64,000 nucleotides of DNA, taken from Vreelandella azerica (GTDB taxonomy: Bacteria; Pseudomonadota; Gammaproteobacteria; Pseudomonadales; Halomonadaceae). Positions within the stretch are counted from its first letter, which is position 1. Each line of letters opens with the position of its first letter. The stretch spans positions 248,001 to 312,000 of the forward strand of contig NZ_JABFHI010000001.1 in NCBI RefSeq assembly GCF_013112225.1, in the 5' to 3' direction. Position numbers and translations under genes: made by a program. The notes under the pieces are model-generated. The model saw nothing but the letters and a program-made list of their open reading frames with translations, had not been told where the DNA came from and made no database searches. Below are positions 28,896 to 38,221 of this stretch, in pieces.

Positions 28896-30377
28896 ATGAC
28901 GGGTGTGGATGAAAAAGCGCGGCGCTATGCGTTGCTGAAAGCCCAGCTGGATATGGCCCAGCGTGAAGACAAGGCGGTGATGCTGGTGGTGGCGGGGCAT
29001 GCCGCTACCCATAAAAGTGTGCTGGTCAACCAGCTCAACCACTGGTTGGAAAACCGCCAGACCGAGGTTCATGCCCTGGCCCCCAGCGAGGAAGACCGCC
29101 TGCGGCCTTACTGGTGGCGCTACTGGCGCAGGGTACCTGCCCGTGGCCGAGTAGGGGTTTTCGTGCATGGCTGGTACGGCGATGTTCTGTTTGCCCGCGT
29201 AGAGCAGCGCATTCAGGCGGGGGCCTTTGCCGATCGGCTGGATGAGATCAATCGCTTTGAAGCCACTTTGACGCATGACAACGTAGTAGTGGTGAAAGTC
29301 TGGCTGGATATCGATGAGGCGCAACAGGCAGAGCGCTTGCATCATTTACAATCTGACCCGACGCATTCCTGGCAGGTCAGCGAAAGGCACTGGCAGCGTC
29401 ACGCCCAGTATGCGGCCATCCAGCAGTGTGCTGAGCAGATGCGTGAAGCTACCCACACCGCGCATGCGCCCTGGCACTGTATCGCCAGCGAGACACCGTC
29501 ACAGCAGCTGAAGGAAATCACGGCCCTGTTGCAGGATGCCCTGTCTCAACCCGCGCTATTGCCTGCTGCTTCAGCAGGCAAACTATTGCAGGGGGCAAAC
29601 GGACCGCTCGAAGGCGATAAGGCCCGCTTGGCGCCACAGCGTTTAGCCATTGATGACGAACTCGCTTCTGAGGGGAGCGCCAAGAATTCAAAAATCCCTA
29701 AAAAGCGCTATCGCCAAGCCCTTGATGAGCTGCAGGCTCGGTTAGCCAACAACCACAGACGCTGCCTGCAGCGCAGTATTCCTGTGGTACTGGCATTTGA
29801 AGGCCATGATGCCGCCGGTAAAGGCGGCAGTATTCATCGGGTAACGACTGCCCTGGATGCTCGCTACTATCGGGTTTACAGCGTATCGGCGCCAAGCGAT
29901 GAAGAGCGCTTGCAGCCTTGGTTGTGGCGCTTCTGGCGGCGTTTGCCCCAGGATGGCCGCGTGGCGATTTTTGACCGCACCTGGTATGGGCGCGTGCTGG
30001 TTGAGCGTGTGGAAGGCTTTGCCAGGAAAAGTGCCTGGCAGCGCGGCTTCACGGAAATCTGCCATTTTGAAGATCAACTGCTGGCCCATGGTGCCGTGGT
30101 GGGCAAGTTTTTCCTGGCCATCAGCAAGGACGAGCAGCTGAAGCGTTTCAAGGCCCGCGCCAATACGCCGCACAAGCAGCACAAGCTCACCGATGAAGAC
30201 TGGCGGAACCGCCAACGTTGGGACGATTATCAGCAGGCGCTTGAGGATATGCTGGCCCATACCCACACCCAGGGCGCCCCTTGGCAGCTGATCAACACTG
30301 ACGATAAGCGCCGGGCACGCTTGAGCGTATTGACCCAGCTTAATGACCTGTTGGAAACCCGCTTGGAAAGCCCATGA
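28896..30377 (+). CDS. Polyphosphate:AMP phosphotransferase (two-domain PPK2, class II)
   Basis: A 493-residue protein with two tandem PPK2 domains; the class II enzymes make ADP from AMP and polyphosphate. The C-terminal domain has a full P-loop LAFEGHDAAGKGGSIHRVT, then FDRTWYGRVLVERVEGFA and the lid region. The N-terminal domain keeps the fold (RLRPYWWRYWRRVP, WYGDVLFARVEQR), but its P-loop is degenerate: VAGHAATHKSVLVNQL lacks the DxxGKG residues, so only the second half should be catalytic. This matches known class II PAP enzymes. It starts right after ybbP. Confidence 0.92.
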   Translation: MTGVDEKARRYALLKAQLDMAQREDKAVMLVVAGHAATHKSVLVNQLNHWLENRQTEVHALAPSEEDRLRPYWWRYWRRVPARGRVGVFVHGWYGDVLFARVEQRIQAGAFADRLDEINRFEATLTHDNVVVVKVWLDIDEAQQAERLHHLQSDPTHSWQVSERHWQRHAQYAAIQQCAEQMREATHTAHAPWHCIASETPSQQLKEITALLQDALSQPALLPAASAGKLLQGANGPLEGDKARLAPQRLAIDDELASEGSAKNSKIPKKRYRQALDELQARLANNHRRCLQRSIPVVLAFEGHDAAGKGGSIHRVTTALDARYYRVYSVSAPSDEERLQPWLWRFWRRLPQDGRVAIFDRTWYGRVLVERVEGFARKSAWQRGFTEICHFEDQLLAHGAVVGKFFLAISKDEQLKRFKARANTPHKQHKLTDEDWRNRQRWDDYQQALEDMLAHTHTQGAPWQLINTDDKRRARLSVLTQLNDLLETRLESP

Positions 30378-30491
30378 GCAGGATTCATGATCGACTTGAC
30401 CAACAAGCAATGAAACCCTTGCTCGCCTGCGTTATGATAGTGGCCCCAACTGTTTTTCCAGTCTGACCTTTCGCTATGAGGTTTACCGCCG

Positions 30492-31757
30492 ATGTTCAGC
30501 CGCGACATGAAAATTGCCGGATTCGATGATGTGCTGTTTGATGCCATGCAGAAAGAAGTGGAGCGCCAGGAAGCCCACATCGAACTGATCGCGTCCGAAA
30601 ACTACGCTAGCCCCCGTATATTGGAAGCCCAGGGTAGCCAGCTGACCAATAAATACGCAGAAGGTTACCCGGGCAAGCGTTACTACGGTGGCTGTGAGTT
30701 TGTTGATATTGCGGAAAACCTGGCGATTGATTACGCCAAGGAACTGTTCGGCGCCACTTACGTTAACGTACAGCCGCACTCCGGTTCCCAGGCGAACAGC
30801 GCCGTGTTCCAGGCGTTGGTCAAGCCCGGTGATACCATTCTGGGTATGAGCCTGGACGCCGGTGGTCACCTGACCCACGGTGCCAAGCCCAATTTCTCTG
30901 GCAAGCATTACAATGCCATTCAGTATGGCCTCAATGAGCAGGGGCTGATCGATTATGATCAGGTGGCTTCCCTAGCGCGTGAGCACCAGCCGAAGATGAT
31001 TATTGCTGGTTTCTCGGCGTACTCACAAATTGTCGACTGGGCAAAGTTCCGTGAAATTGCCGATGAAGTGGGTGCTTACCTGCTGGTTGATATGGCTCAC
31101 GTCTCTGGTCTGGTCGCCGCAGGCGTTTACCCCAGTCCACTGCCGCATGCCCATGTGGTTACCTCGACAACACACAAGACCCTGCGCGGCCCGCGTAGCG
31201 GCGTGATTCTGTCCGCTGAAGGCGATGCCGACATCGAGAAGAAGCTGCAGTCAGCGGTCTTCCCCGGTGGCCAGGGCGGCCCCTTGATGCATGTTATCGC
31301 GGCCAAGGCGATCTGCTTCAAGGAAGCCATGGAGCCTGAGTTCAAGGCCTACCAGCAGCAGGTCATCAAAAACGCCCAGGTGATGGCCGAGGTGTTTATG
31401 GAGCGTGGGTTCGATATCGTCTCTGGCGGTACCGAAGATCACCTCTTCTTATTGTCCCTGATCAAGCAGGGTGTCACCGGTAAGGACGCAGACGCGGCGC
31501 TTGGCCGTGCGCATATTACCGTCAATAAAAACGCCGTCCCTAACGATCCGCAAAGCCCATTTGTGACTTCTGGCCTGCGTATCGGCACGCCTGCGGTGAC
31601 CACCCGGGGCTTTGGTGAAGACCAGTGCCGTCACCTGGCGGGCTGGATCTGCGATATTCTTGATGTGCTGGCGCGCGGTGAAGATACCAGTGAAATCGAG
31701 CAAGCGGTCAAGAGCAAGGTCGAGCAGGTATGTTCGCGTTTCCCGGTTTATCAGTGA
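30492..31757 (+). CDS. glyA: Serine hydroxymethyltransferase
   Basis: A 421-residue PLP enzyme converting serine and tetrahydrofolate to glycine and methylene-THF. Features are [37 protein letters not shown] and the PLP-binding lysine in [16 protein letters not shown]. Length is typical. It stands alone, 114 bases after the PPK2 gene, and is followed by a hairpin. Confidence 0.97.
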   Translation: MFSRDMKIAGFDDVLFDAMQKEVERQEAHIELIASENYASPRILEAQGSQLTNKYAEGYPGKRYYGGCEFVDIAENLAIDYAKELFGATYVNVQPHSGSQANSAVFQALVKPGDTILGMSLDAGGHLTHGAKPNFSGKHYNAIQYGLNEQGLIDYDQVASLAREHQPKMIIAGFSAYSQIVDWAKFREIADEVGAYLLVDMAHVSGLVAAGVYPSPLPHAHVVTSTTHKTLRGPRSGVILSAEGDADIEKKLQSAVFPGGQGGPLMHVIAAKAICFKEAMEPEFKAYQQQVIKNAQVMAEVFMERGFDIVSGGTEDHLFLLSLIKQGVTGKDADAALGRAHITVNKNAVPNDPQSPFVTSGLRIGTPAVTTRGFGEDQCRHLAGWICDILDVLARGEDTSEIEQAVKSKVEQVCSRFPVYQ

Positions 31758-31793
31758 TCGCAATCTGTTGATTAACCTTATTGCTGGGTATTT

Positions 31794-31817
31794 CAAGGGC
31801 GCCTTTTGGCGCCCTTG
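31794..31817 (+). terminator. Hairpin after glyA
   Basis: CAAGGGCGCC-TTTT-GGCGCCCTTG, a perfect 10-bp stem with a four-base loop, 37 bases after the glyA stop. Only a weak U-tract follows, so termination strength is uncertain. Confidence 0.65.
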
Positions 31818-31866
31818 ATGTATTAAGGGGGTGTTAAAAGATGTTGATTGCCAATACTCTATATAG

Positions 31867-31890
31867 TGTTAAATTGTATTTAACATTTTT
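31867..31890. promoter_or_regulatory. AT-rich palindrome TGTTAAA-TTGTA-TTTAACA upstream of the GGDEF gene
   Basis: A 19-bp perfect palindrome with a five-base centre at 31867-31885, followed by TTTTT, 39 bases before the GGDEF start. It could be an operator for that gene or a weak second terminator for glyA. A related TGTTAA...TTAACA palindrome occurs at 36446-36475. Confidence 0.4.
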
Positions 31891-31923
31891 GTGATCAATT
31901 GCATGACGTTAAAAGGATAATGC

Positions 31924-33939
31924 GTGGCGTCACCCAGAAACTGGAAGGCATTTGCCTGGTTGCTCACTTTACGCGGACGGCTGGTTTTCGGGTTAGCGCT
32001 TACCTGGCTGGCGATTGTGGCCCTGGTACTGGCAATGGCCTGGTACCTTGGACAAACCATGCTGCAACAAAGCAATATGGCTCATCTGAGCTATGAATCC
32101 AGCATGCTGGCGGATGAAATTTCCCAGCAGATGGATGCGCGCATCAATGCACTTGAGAGAGTTGCCAGTACCCTGAGCGTAGAGGATAGTGGAGCGCAGG
32201 CGGAGCAGGTGCTGGCAGAAAACGATGTACTACTGGAATGGTTTGAAGGCCTACTGGTCGCCGATGCCAATGGGGTGGTCATCGCTGATTGGCCGATACT
32301 TGATAACCGCATAGGGCTTGAAAGCGCCGGAACAGAGTTCTTCCGTATGCTCAAAGGCAGCCGCAAAGCCTATGTCAGCGAGCCTTTTGTCGGCCCAGTC
32401 AGCCAGTATCCCATGGTGATCGTAGGTATTCCAAGGCTTGATGAAGATAAGCATTTCGTTGGCTACGTGGGAGGAATCGTCAGCCTGAAAACCAGCGGCC
32501 TGTTTTCACGCCTGGCACGCATGCAGCCCAGCCCCGGCAACTATGTGGCGGTTATGACGGCATCTGGCAAATTACTTTACCACCCCCGTCGACAGAAAAT
32601 CATGGATGACGTGCCGCCTCCAGCCGATAACCCCTGGCTGAATCAGGCCCTGGATGGCTGGCAAGGGCAGGCAGTTGGTTCGTTGATTGATGGCGAGCAT
32701 GGTTTGCAGTCTTACGGTCAGGTATGGTCAGCGGGCTGGGTGGTCGGGCGTTTTCTTACCATGGAGGAAGCGCAGACCCCTCTGGCAGGCTATATTCAGA
32801 CGCTATGGTGGGCCTGGCTGTTGCTTGCCATCCTGATGATGCCTCTGTTGTGGTGGATTCTCGGGCGTATGCTGCGTCCCTTGCGCCAACTGGAATGCCA
32901 GATAGGTGAAGTCGGTTTGGGGCGGCGCAGTAAAGTGACTCTTATGACCAGCATGTGTGAGCTTAGAGATGTGTCGTTGACGTTTAACCGCGTCGAAGAT
33001 GAGCGCCAGCTGCTGTTAACCAGCCTTCAGGAGCGGGAAGCGTTTCTGGACTCTGTGCTGAATGCCACGCCTCAAGGTATGTTTGTTGCCAATTTTGATG
33101 GCGATATCACCTACATGAATCCGGCTCTGCTCGATATGCTGGGAATTTCTGCCACCATGCCAATGTCTGCCTGGTTACAGCAAGTCCATGCAGATGACCG
33201 TCAGGGTGCGATTGATATGTGGCGGCACAGCCTGAAAACTCACCGAGACTTTATTCGCCAATTGCGCTTTGTGCGTGCCGATGACGAAACCTTGTGGCTG
33301 GATGTGCATGCGCGGGTTGTCATGGTGTCTAGGGATGAGCAATCACTGGGAATGGTGGGGGTCGTCAAGGATATTACCGCACGCCGCGAGCAGGAGGCCC
33401 TGCAGCGCTGGGAAGCCGAGCACGACCCACTGACGGGGCTTTTGAACCGGCGGGGCTTTGAGCGTCGTCTTGAAGAAGCCTTTGCGGAATATCAGAAAAC
33501 CAGCACGCCGTCTGCGCTGCTGCTGTTCGATCTGGACCACTTTAAACCGATTAATGATGAAGGCGGTCATGCCCTGGGCGATGAGATGCTGCGCCGCATT
33601 GCCCAAGTGGTGGCCTGGGAAGTACGTCGAAGTGACCACGTGGCGCGCCAGGGTGGTGATGAGTTCGGTGTGCTGCTGCCCAGCTGTACGTTAAATCAAG
33701 CCAGCACAATTGCTGATTCGCTACGCAAAGCCGTCAGTGAAATTTCCGTCACTCATCAGGGTAAGGAATATACGGTGACCTTAAGTATTGGCGTCACGGC
33801 CTTTGACGAAGATGACCATACCATTCAGCAAGCCATGGCCCGTGCGGATGCAGCGAGCTACGAGGCCAAGGGAGAAGGCCGTAACGCCTTGATTGTCAGA
33901 ATGCCCGGTAAGCCGGATATGGAAGCCTTATTTGATTAA
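31924..33939 (+). CDS. Membrane diguanylate cyclase with Cache-like sensor, PAS and GGDEF domains
   Basis: A 671-residue protein. Transmembrane helix 1 is at about 20-43 (LTWLAIVALVLAMAWYLG). A periplasmic dCache-like sensor spans about 45-280 (DEISQQMDARINALERVAST; GYVGGIVSLKTSGLFSRLAR). Helix 2 is about 285-310, a PAS domain about 370-480 (LNATPQGMFVANFDGDITYM) and GGDEF about 505-665. The active site is RQGGDEFGVLL. An inhibitory RxxD (RRSD) lies five residues before it, so feedback by c-di-GMP is likely. It uses a GTG start with AAAGGA upstream. The ATG four bases earlier is in another frame. It makes c-di-GMP. Confidence 0.92.
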   Translation: MASPRNWKAFAWLLTLRGRLVFGLALTWLAIVALVLAMAWYLGQTMLQQSNMAHLSYESSMLADEISQQMDARINALERVASTLSVEDSGAQAEQVLAENDVLLEWFEGLLVADANGVVIADWPILDNRIGLESAGTEFFRMLKGSRKAYVSEPFVGPVSQYPMVIVGIPRLDEDKHFVGYVGGIVSLKTSGLFSRLARMQPSPGNYVAVMTASGKLLYHPRRQKIMDDVPPPADNPWLNQALDGWQGQAVGSLIDGEHGLQSYGQVWSAGWVVGRFLTMEEAQTPLAGYIQTLWWAWLLLAILMMPLLWWILGRMLRPLRQLECQIGEVGLGRRSKVTLMTSMCELRDVSLTFNRVEDERQLLLTSLQEREAFLDSVLNATPQGMFVANFDGDITYMNPALLDMLGISATMPMSAWLQQVHADDRQGAIDMWRHSLKTHRDFIRQLRFVRADDETLWLDVHARVVMVSRDEQSLGMVGVVKDITARREQEALQRWEAEHDPLTGLLNRRGFERRLEEAFAEYQKTSTPSALLLFDLDHFKPINDEGGHALGDEMLRRIAQVVAWEVRRSDHVARQGGDEFGVLLPSCTLNQASTIADSLRKAVSEISVTHQGKEYTVTLSIGVTAFDEDDHTIQQAMARADAASYEAKGEGRNALIVRMPGKPDMEALFD

Positions 33940-34010
33940 GTAACCTCGTGTGATTGAGAAAACCCTAGTCATTGAAAAACCAGCGTGATTGAACCGGGAG
34001 GATGGGGCCT

Positions 34011-34957
34011 GTGAGCCTGTTGGAACTGTTTGCACAGACGCTGGATGTCACTCTGCCTGTGTTCGTTATGGTGTTTCTGGGGTTGTGCTCAAACGCCTTG
34101 GCTGGGTGGATGGCGCCTTTATCAATACAGCCTCTGCGCTAGTGTTCAAGGCGACCTTGCCCACGCTGATCTTTATGAGCCTGATACAGGCTGATTTGAG
34201 TGTGGCGCTGAATGTGTCGCTGCTGGTGTTTTTCGCGCTTGCCACGGTTGGGCAGTTGCTGCTCAGCTGGCTATGGGCGTGGCGGCGGGTGCCCTACGCA
34301 GACCGTGGGGTATACATACAGGGAGCCTTTCGTGGCAACTGTGGCATTGTCGGCCTGGCGCTGGCCGCCGCCATGTATGGCAATTATGGGCTGTCTGCTG
34401 GTGGGGTGCTGCTGGGCGTGGTGATCCTAACCTACAATATCCTGTCGGTGGTCGTGCTGACGGCGTTTCATCCTGATAAACGCCTGAGCTGGCGCCCGCT
34501 GCTAATCAGCATCGCTAAAAACCCGCTGATCCTTTCCGTTGTGCTGGCCATTCCTTTTGCCGCCTTTGCAGTCCCTTTGCCTGATTGGGTGCTGGCATCG
34601 GGTGAATATTTTGCCTCCCTGACGCTGCCGCTGGCGTTGATCTGCATTGGAGCGACCCTGTCAGTCACCTCATTGCGCCAGGGCAGCCAGGCAGCGTTAG
34701 GTGCCAGCCTGCTGAAAATGCTGGTGCTACCCATCGTCTCCACGCTAGCGGCTTGGCTGATCGGCTTTTCAGGACGCGAGTTGGGGCTCTTATTCCTGTT
34801 CTTCGCCAGCCCGACGGCAGCCGCCAGTTTTGTGATGGTCAAGGCGCTGGGAGGCAACACGGCCCTGGCGGCCAATATCGTCGCCATCACCACCTTGATG
34901 GCCAGCCTGACCATTACCTTAGGGGTCTTTGTATTACGCCTAATAGGGTGGATTTAA
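34011..34957 (+). CDS. AEC-family (auxin efflux carrier-like) transporter (one frameshift)
   Basis: About 315 residues and ten helices, in two halves of five. The GTG start at 34011 follows GGGAGGA and reads SLLELFAQTLDVTLPVFVMV. At the G-run 34079-34082 one base is missing: restored, it continues FLGVVLKRLGWVDGAFINTA. Later parts include GAFRGNCGIVGLALAAAMYG and FFASPTAAASFVMVKALGGN, characteristic of AEC carriers. The solute is unknown. It lies 72 bases after the GGDEF gene. Confidence 0.86.
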
Positions 34958-35037
34958 CCCGCTGATGATAGAGGTGTTTCTCACCCAGCAGTTGGCGCTG
35001 GCGCCATCAGTCGTTATACTACTGGCCCTTCCGTTAT

Positions 35038-35114
35038 GTCCCTGTAGCTCAGCAGGATAGAGCAGCCGCCTCCTAAGCGGCAGGTCGCAGGTTCGAATCC
35101 TGCCAGGGACGCCA
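35038..35114 (+). tRNA. tRNA-Arg (anticodon CCT)
   Basis: A 77-base tRNA including encoded CCA. The acceptor arm is GTCCCTG / CAGGGAC, the D arm GCTC...GAGC, the anticodon arm GCCGC-CTCCTAA-GCGGC with anticodon CCT (reads AGG), and the T arm GCAGG-TTCGAAT-CCTGC. A tRNA end is a frequent integration site, and the region after it is accessory; no duplicated tRNA 3' end was found by eye in the window. Confidence 0.96.
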
Positions 35115-35194
35115 TTAAAATCAAAATGTTATCCCCAGCTCTCTTTCCAAAAATATCCGATTTTTCCTCGGATTTCCCTAGTGGTTCCCCTGGT

Positions 35195-35269
35195 TATGAG
35201 TCCAGTGGATGGACTATGATTCGAGGCGACGAGCAGCCGCTTAGAAAAGCGTTCGGAAAACTGTTGCCA
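35195..35269 (+). mobile_element. Remnant of an IS3-family 3' end
   Basis: The last 58 bases (35212-35269) match the transposase-terminal end of the complete IS3 element below with four mismatches by eye, including the terminal repeat AACTGTTGCCA and the transposase tail codons (SRRRAAA then stop). It is inverted relative to the complete copy. Upstream similarity fades near 35195, about 80 bases after the tRNA. Confidence 0.8.
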
Positions 35270-35383
35270 GATATCATGCTAGCTCGGCGGCCTTAATTGG
35301 CAGCCACCCAGCTACACCCTTTATTAAGGTACCCTTTGCCTAGGTGCAAAGGGTAAGCCTCGCATTCACACCATATAGGTCAA

Positions 35384-36142
35384 TTATACCGCTTTGGCTT
35401 CTATGTCTGAACTCTGGTTTTCCTGTGCTTTATCCAAGGTCTGCAGGCTGTAACCATGGCCATAGACAGAAACCAGGTTCCATCCGTACTCGGCGGTTAA
35501 CTTGAGCTTCTTGCGAATCCTGTGAATGTGTACGTCGAGTGTGCGCGTCTTCGGGTTATGACAGTACCCCCATATGTACTCATGCAGATAGGTGCGTGAA
35601 AGTGAACAGTTAATTTGACTGAGTAGCAAGTGTGCCAGGCGAAATTCCTGGTGTGTCAAAGGCACTTCTTCGCCATTGACATAAGCGATTTCACGGCTTG
35701 AATTCAGCTTCAAGTGCCTGATAACCAGTTCACTCTCCTTGGCAATTCTGGGAGTACGCAATAAATGGCGGCGACAGATGGCAAAAGCCCGCGCAGCCAA
35801 TTCACGCGGCCGAAAAGGCTTGGTGACAAAACCATCGGCACCCGTATTAAACGCTTCAACCACATCGCTTTCTTTTTCGCGCTGAGTAACGATTAAAACA
35901 GCAGGCGGAGACATCAGGTACGTTTCCATCCACTTAATCAGATCAAGCCCGATGCTGCCAGATAGGCTCCAATTCAGTAATACCAGGTCAAAGTGTTCAC
36001 GACTGGCAACTTGCATAAAGGTGTTGCTGGATTGCAGCAAGGTGACGTTGGTCTTGACCTTTCTTTCTTCAAAACCATCAACCAGAGCCTTACTGATGCG
36101 GTGAAGGAATACTTTGTCGTCTTCTACAATTGCAATGCGCAT
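35384..36142 (-). CDS. Orphan OmpR-family response regulator with Asn at the phosphorylation site
   Basis: A receiver domain (about residues 1-115) and an OmpR/PhoB winged helix (about 145-235: VPLTHQEFRLAHLLL; TRTLDVHIHRIRKKL; VYGHGYSLQTL). The acidic pocket IVEDD is present, and Thr (IVTQRE) and Lys (VTKPFRP) are conserved. The phospho-acceptor position reads FDLVLLNWSLSG, with Asn in place of Asp. Phosphotransfer is therefore unlikely, and control must be by another means. The start is taken at MRIAIVEDDKVF (36142); in-frame ATGs upstream (36181, 36211) are possible. No histidine kinase is adjacent. It lies between two inverted IS3 ends. Confidence 0.88.
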   Translation of the reverse strand: MRIAIVEDDKVFLHRISKALVDGFEERKVKTNVTLLQSSNTFMQVASREHFDLVLLNWSLSGSIGLDLIKWMETYLMSPPAVLIVTQREKESDVVEAFNTGADGFVTKPFRPRELAARAFAICRRHLLRTPRIAKESELVIRHLKLNSSREIAYVNGEEVPLTHQEFRLAHLLLSQINCSLSRTYLHEYIWGYCHNPKTRTLDVHIHRIRKKLKLTAEYGWNLVSVYGHGYSLQTLDKAQENQSSDIEAKAV

Positions 36143-36720
36143 TGGCTGTTCTTCAATTTGGTTGGAGGAGTGGCTTTCCATTGGCAGATGTACCCATCTA
36201 AAATGATACAAATTGAATACTTTTGTTAACTTAATGTTTTTTACATTATGTTTATATATTTTTCAAATTTAAATTTTTATGGCTATTCGTATGTCAGGCT
36301 GATGAATCGCTTTTGCGAAAAAATTCCCTTAAAAAGGTTGGTTGCGTTGGAAGTTAGCGTCTCACTATGCCTGCGCATGCTCAGATGAATGGGTCTCGAT
36401 TGCAGCCTTTTTTCAAATAAATCATGCATTAGGAGGGTATCTAAGCTGTTAAGTTAATTTAAATTTATTTAACAGGCTTTGGTTTGGTAGGGAGGGGAAG
36501 AAATTTTTGCAGGGGTAGGCAATGGGAGGTTGCGGTTTACGTTGTCAGTATTTATATTGATATATGTTACAGTATGTTTATTTTAGGGGTTGTTCATCTT
36601 TCTGATTGTTAAGAGATTTGCTGCTGTTCATGGATCTTGAGCAAAGTGGCCCGGGTAAATCTAGCGAATCATTAGCACCCTTCATACGATATTACTAATA
36701 TAAATTCAGGGGATCCAACC
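36143..36720. promoter_or_regulatory. 578-base AT-rich divergent control region
   Basis: This separates the response regulator (minus) from a truncated gene (plus). It holds no gene I can support. It is strongly AT-rich compared with the rest of the window. It contains the repeat TGTTAACTTAAT (36224-36235) and TGTTAAGTTAAT (36447-36458); the second lies in a palindrome CTGTTAA...TTAACAG (36446-36475). These could be operators for a regulator. The long leader ends with AGGGGA before the ATG at 36721. Confidence 0.5.
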
Positions 36721-37017
36721 ATGCAAAACGCTTCATCTGACGAATTACGTGCCAAGCTGAGTCAGCTTATATCGACCACACGGCAGGGAGTTCTGGCAGG
36801 TTATCCGCTCAGACATGTGCGGGTTGGTGATACGCAGCACAGCCGTAACCTGGCTGCTTTGGCCAATCAGCCTGATAGCGGTGTGACGCGTATCAGCGTT
36901 CCGCTTGACCCCACTGAGCGGATCCGTTTTGTACGTCAATGGATGGAGAAGCATCAGCGCAAACTGGCCAGTGGCGCGCTGGCCAGCACTCTGGTGTTGC
37001 CCATGCTGGCTCTGATC
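36721..37017 (+). pseudogene. Unknown gene truncated by the IS3 element (99 native codons left)
   Basis: It starts MQNASSDELRAKLSQLIST after a good ribosome site. Its native sequence stops at residue 99 (SGALASTLVLPMLALI), where the IS terminal repeat begins; the frame then runs 27 codons into the IS. The visible part is soluble and basic, ending in a likely membrane helix (about 82-99). I do not recognise the family. The position beside gfcC/yjbH remnants suggests an exopolysaccharide role, but this is inference. The rest of the gene is not on the other side of the IS. Confidence 0.6.
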
Positions 37018-37042
37018 TGGCAACAGTTTTCCGGACGCTTTT

Positions 37043-37961
37043 TTAAGCGGCTGCTCGTAGCCTCGATTCATAGTCCGCTAGACTCATATAGTCGTTGCTA
37101 GAGTACAATCGCTCTTGGTTATAAAACACCTCGATATGCTCGAAAATCGCCTGCCTCGCTTCCTCTCGCGTTTTGAAGTCCTCGTGATACACCAGCTCGG
37201 TCTTCAGGGTATGAAAGAAGCTTTCTGACGGGGCGTTGTCCCAGCAGCTACCCTTGCGGCTCATACTGCACTTGAACTCATACTGCACTTGAACTCATGC
37301 TGCTTGAGCAAGCCCTGGAAGCTATCCGAAGCATATTGGCTGCCACGGTCACTATGAACTAGCAGACCGGCTTCTGGCCGACGTTTAAAGATCGCCATGG
37401 TCAGCGCGTCGTTCACTAATGCTGCCGGCATCCGGCTATCCATGGACCACCCGACAACTGAACGTGAGCAAAGGTCAATGAAGACAGCAAGGTACAGCCA
37501 GCCCTCCCGTGTCGCGACATAAGTGATGTCGCCAACATAAGCCTGATTAAGCTCTGATGCCGTAAAATTACGGTCCAACAGGTTCGGGGCGACCGGCTTG
37601 TTATGCTTCGAGTTAGACGTCGCTTTGAACTTGCGCCGCATCTTGCATTCAAGTCCTTCTTCATCCATCAATCGGCCGATTCGACGGCGGCTTACGATCT
37701 TACCGTCTTCGGCTAGTTTTTTTGAATACGCCGTGTGCCATAGGTGGAACGGCTCTTTTCATCATGTTCACGAATACTGGCCTTCAACGCCTGATCATCC
37801 TGGGCTCGCTGACTAGGCGGTCTGGTTCGCCACTCGTAATAGCCACTGCGAGATACCTCATACACTCGGCACATAAGGGCGGTGCTGAACCTGCCCCGAT
37901 GTTCATCGATGAACGCATATCTCAGCTGGATTCTTTGGCGAAGAAGGCGGCCGCCTTTTTT
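37043..37961 (-). pseudogene. IS3-family transposase orfB (disrupted)
   Basis: DDE-type (rve) integrase catalytic domain. Recognisable parts are RYAFIDEHRGRF, VYEVSRSGYYEWR, YVGDITYVATREGWLYLAV (first Asp), VHSDRGSQYASD (second Asp) and SESFFHTLKTELVY (Glu). Two breaks exist: a T-run of seven at 37717-37723 where eight are needed (YGTRRIQKKLAEDGK), and a 17-bp tandem duplication at 37265-37298 that shifts the frame within HEFKCSMSRKGSCWD, between the second Asp and the Glu. It is normally made by -1 frameshifting from orfA. As sequenced it is not functional. Confidence 0.88.
37265..37298. repeat. 17-bp tandem duplication inside the transposase gene
   Basis: Two adjacent perfect copies of ACTGCACTTGAACTCAT (37265-37281 and 37282-37298). 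One copy restores the orfB frame (QHEFKCSMSRKG), so the second copy is a secondary insertion. Confidence 0.92.
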
Positions 37962-38221
37962 AACAGAGCTCGCTCTTCCTTCAGCCGAGCATTTTCACGC
38001 CGAAGTTGCTTCAATTCTTCATACAGGTGTTTGTCATCAACCACACCACTTGCTTCACTCGTCTGCTTATCATGGAGCTTACTTATCCAGGTATGCAGCG
38101 TGTTGACGTTAACACCCAGCTCGCGTGCGGACTGGGCGACCGGTTGACCGGACTCCACCGCTAGTTTGACGGCAGATTCTCTAAATTCAGCTGTATAAGA
38201 ATTACTTTTCTTCTGACTCAT
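37922..38221 (-). CDS. IS3-family transposase orfA (HTH protein)
   Basis: 99 residues. It starts MSQKKSNSYTAEFRESAVKL; the N-terminal helix-turn-helix is ESGQPVAQSARELGVNVNTL and is followed by a leucine zipper (LYEELKQLRRENARLKEERA). The slippery heptamer A-AAA-AAG (minus strand, 37955-37961), after ALL, allows -1 frameshifting into orfB. The start is moved from 38230 to the ATG at 38221. Confidence 0.9.
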   Translation of the reverse strand: MSQKKSNSYTAEFRESAVKLAVESGQPVAQSARELGVNVNTLHTWISKLHDKQTSEASGVVDDKHLYEELKQLRRENARLKEERALLKKAAAFFAKESS

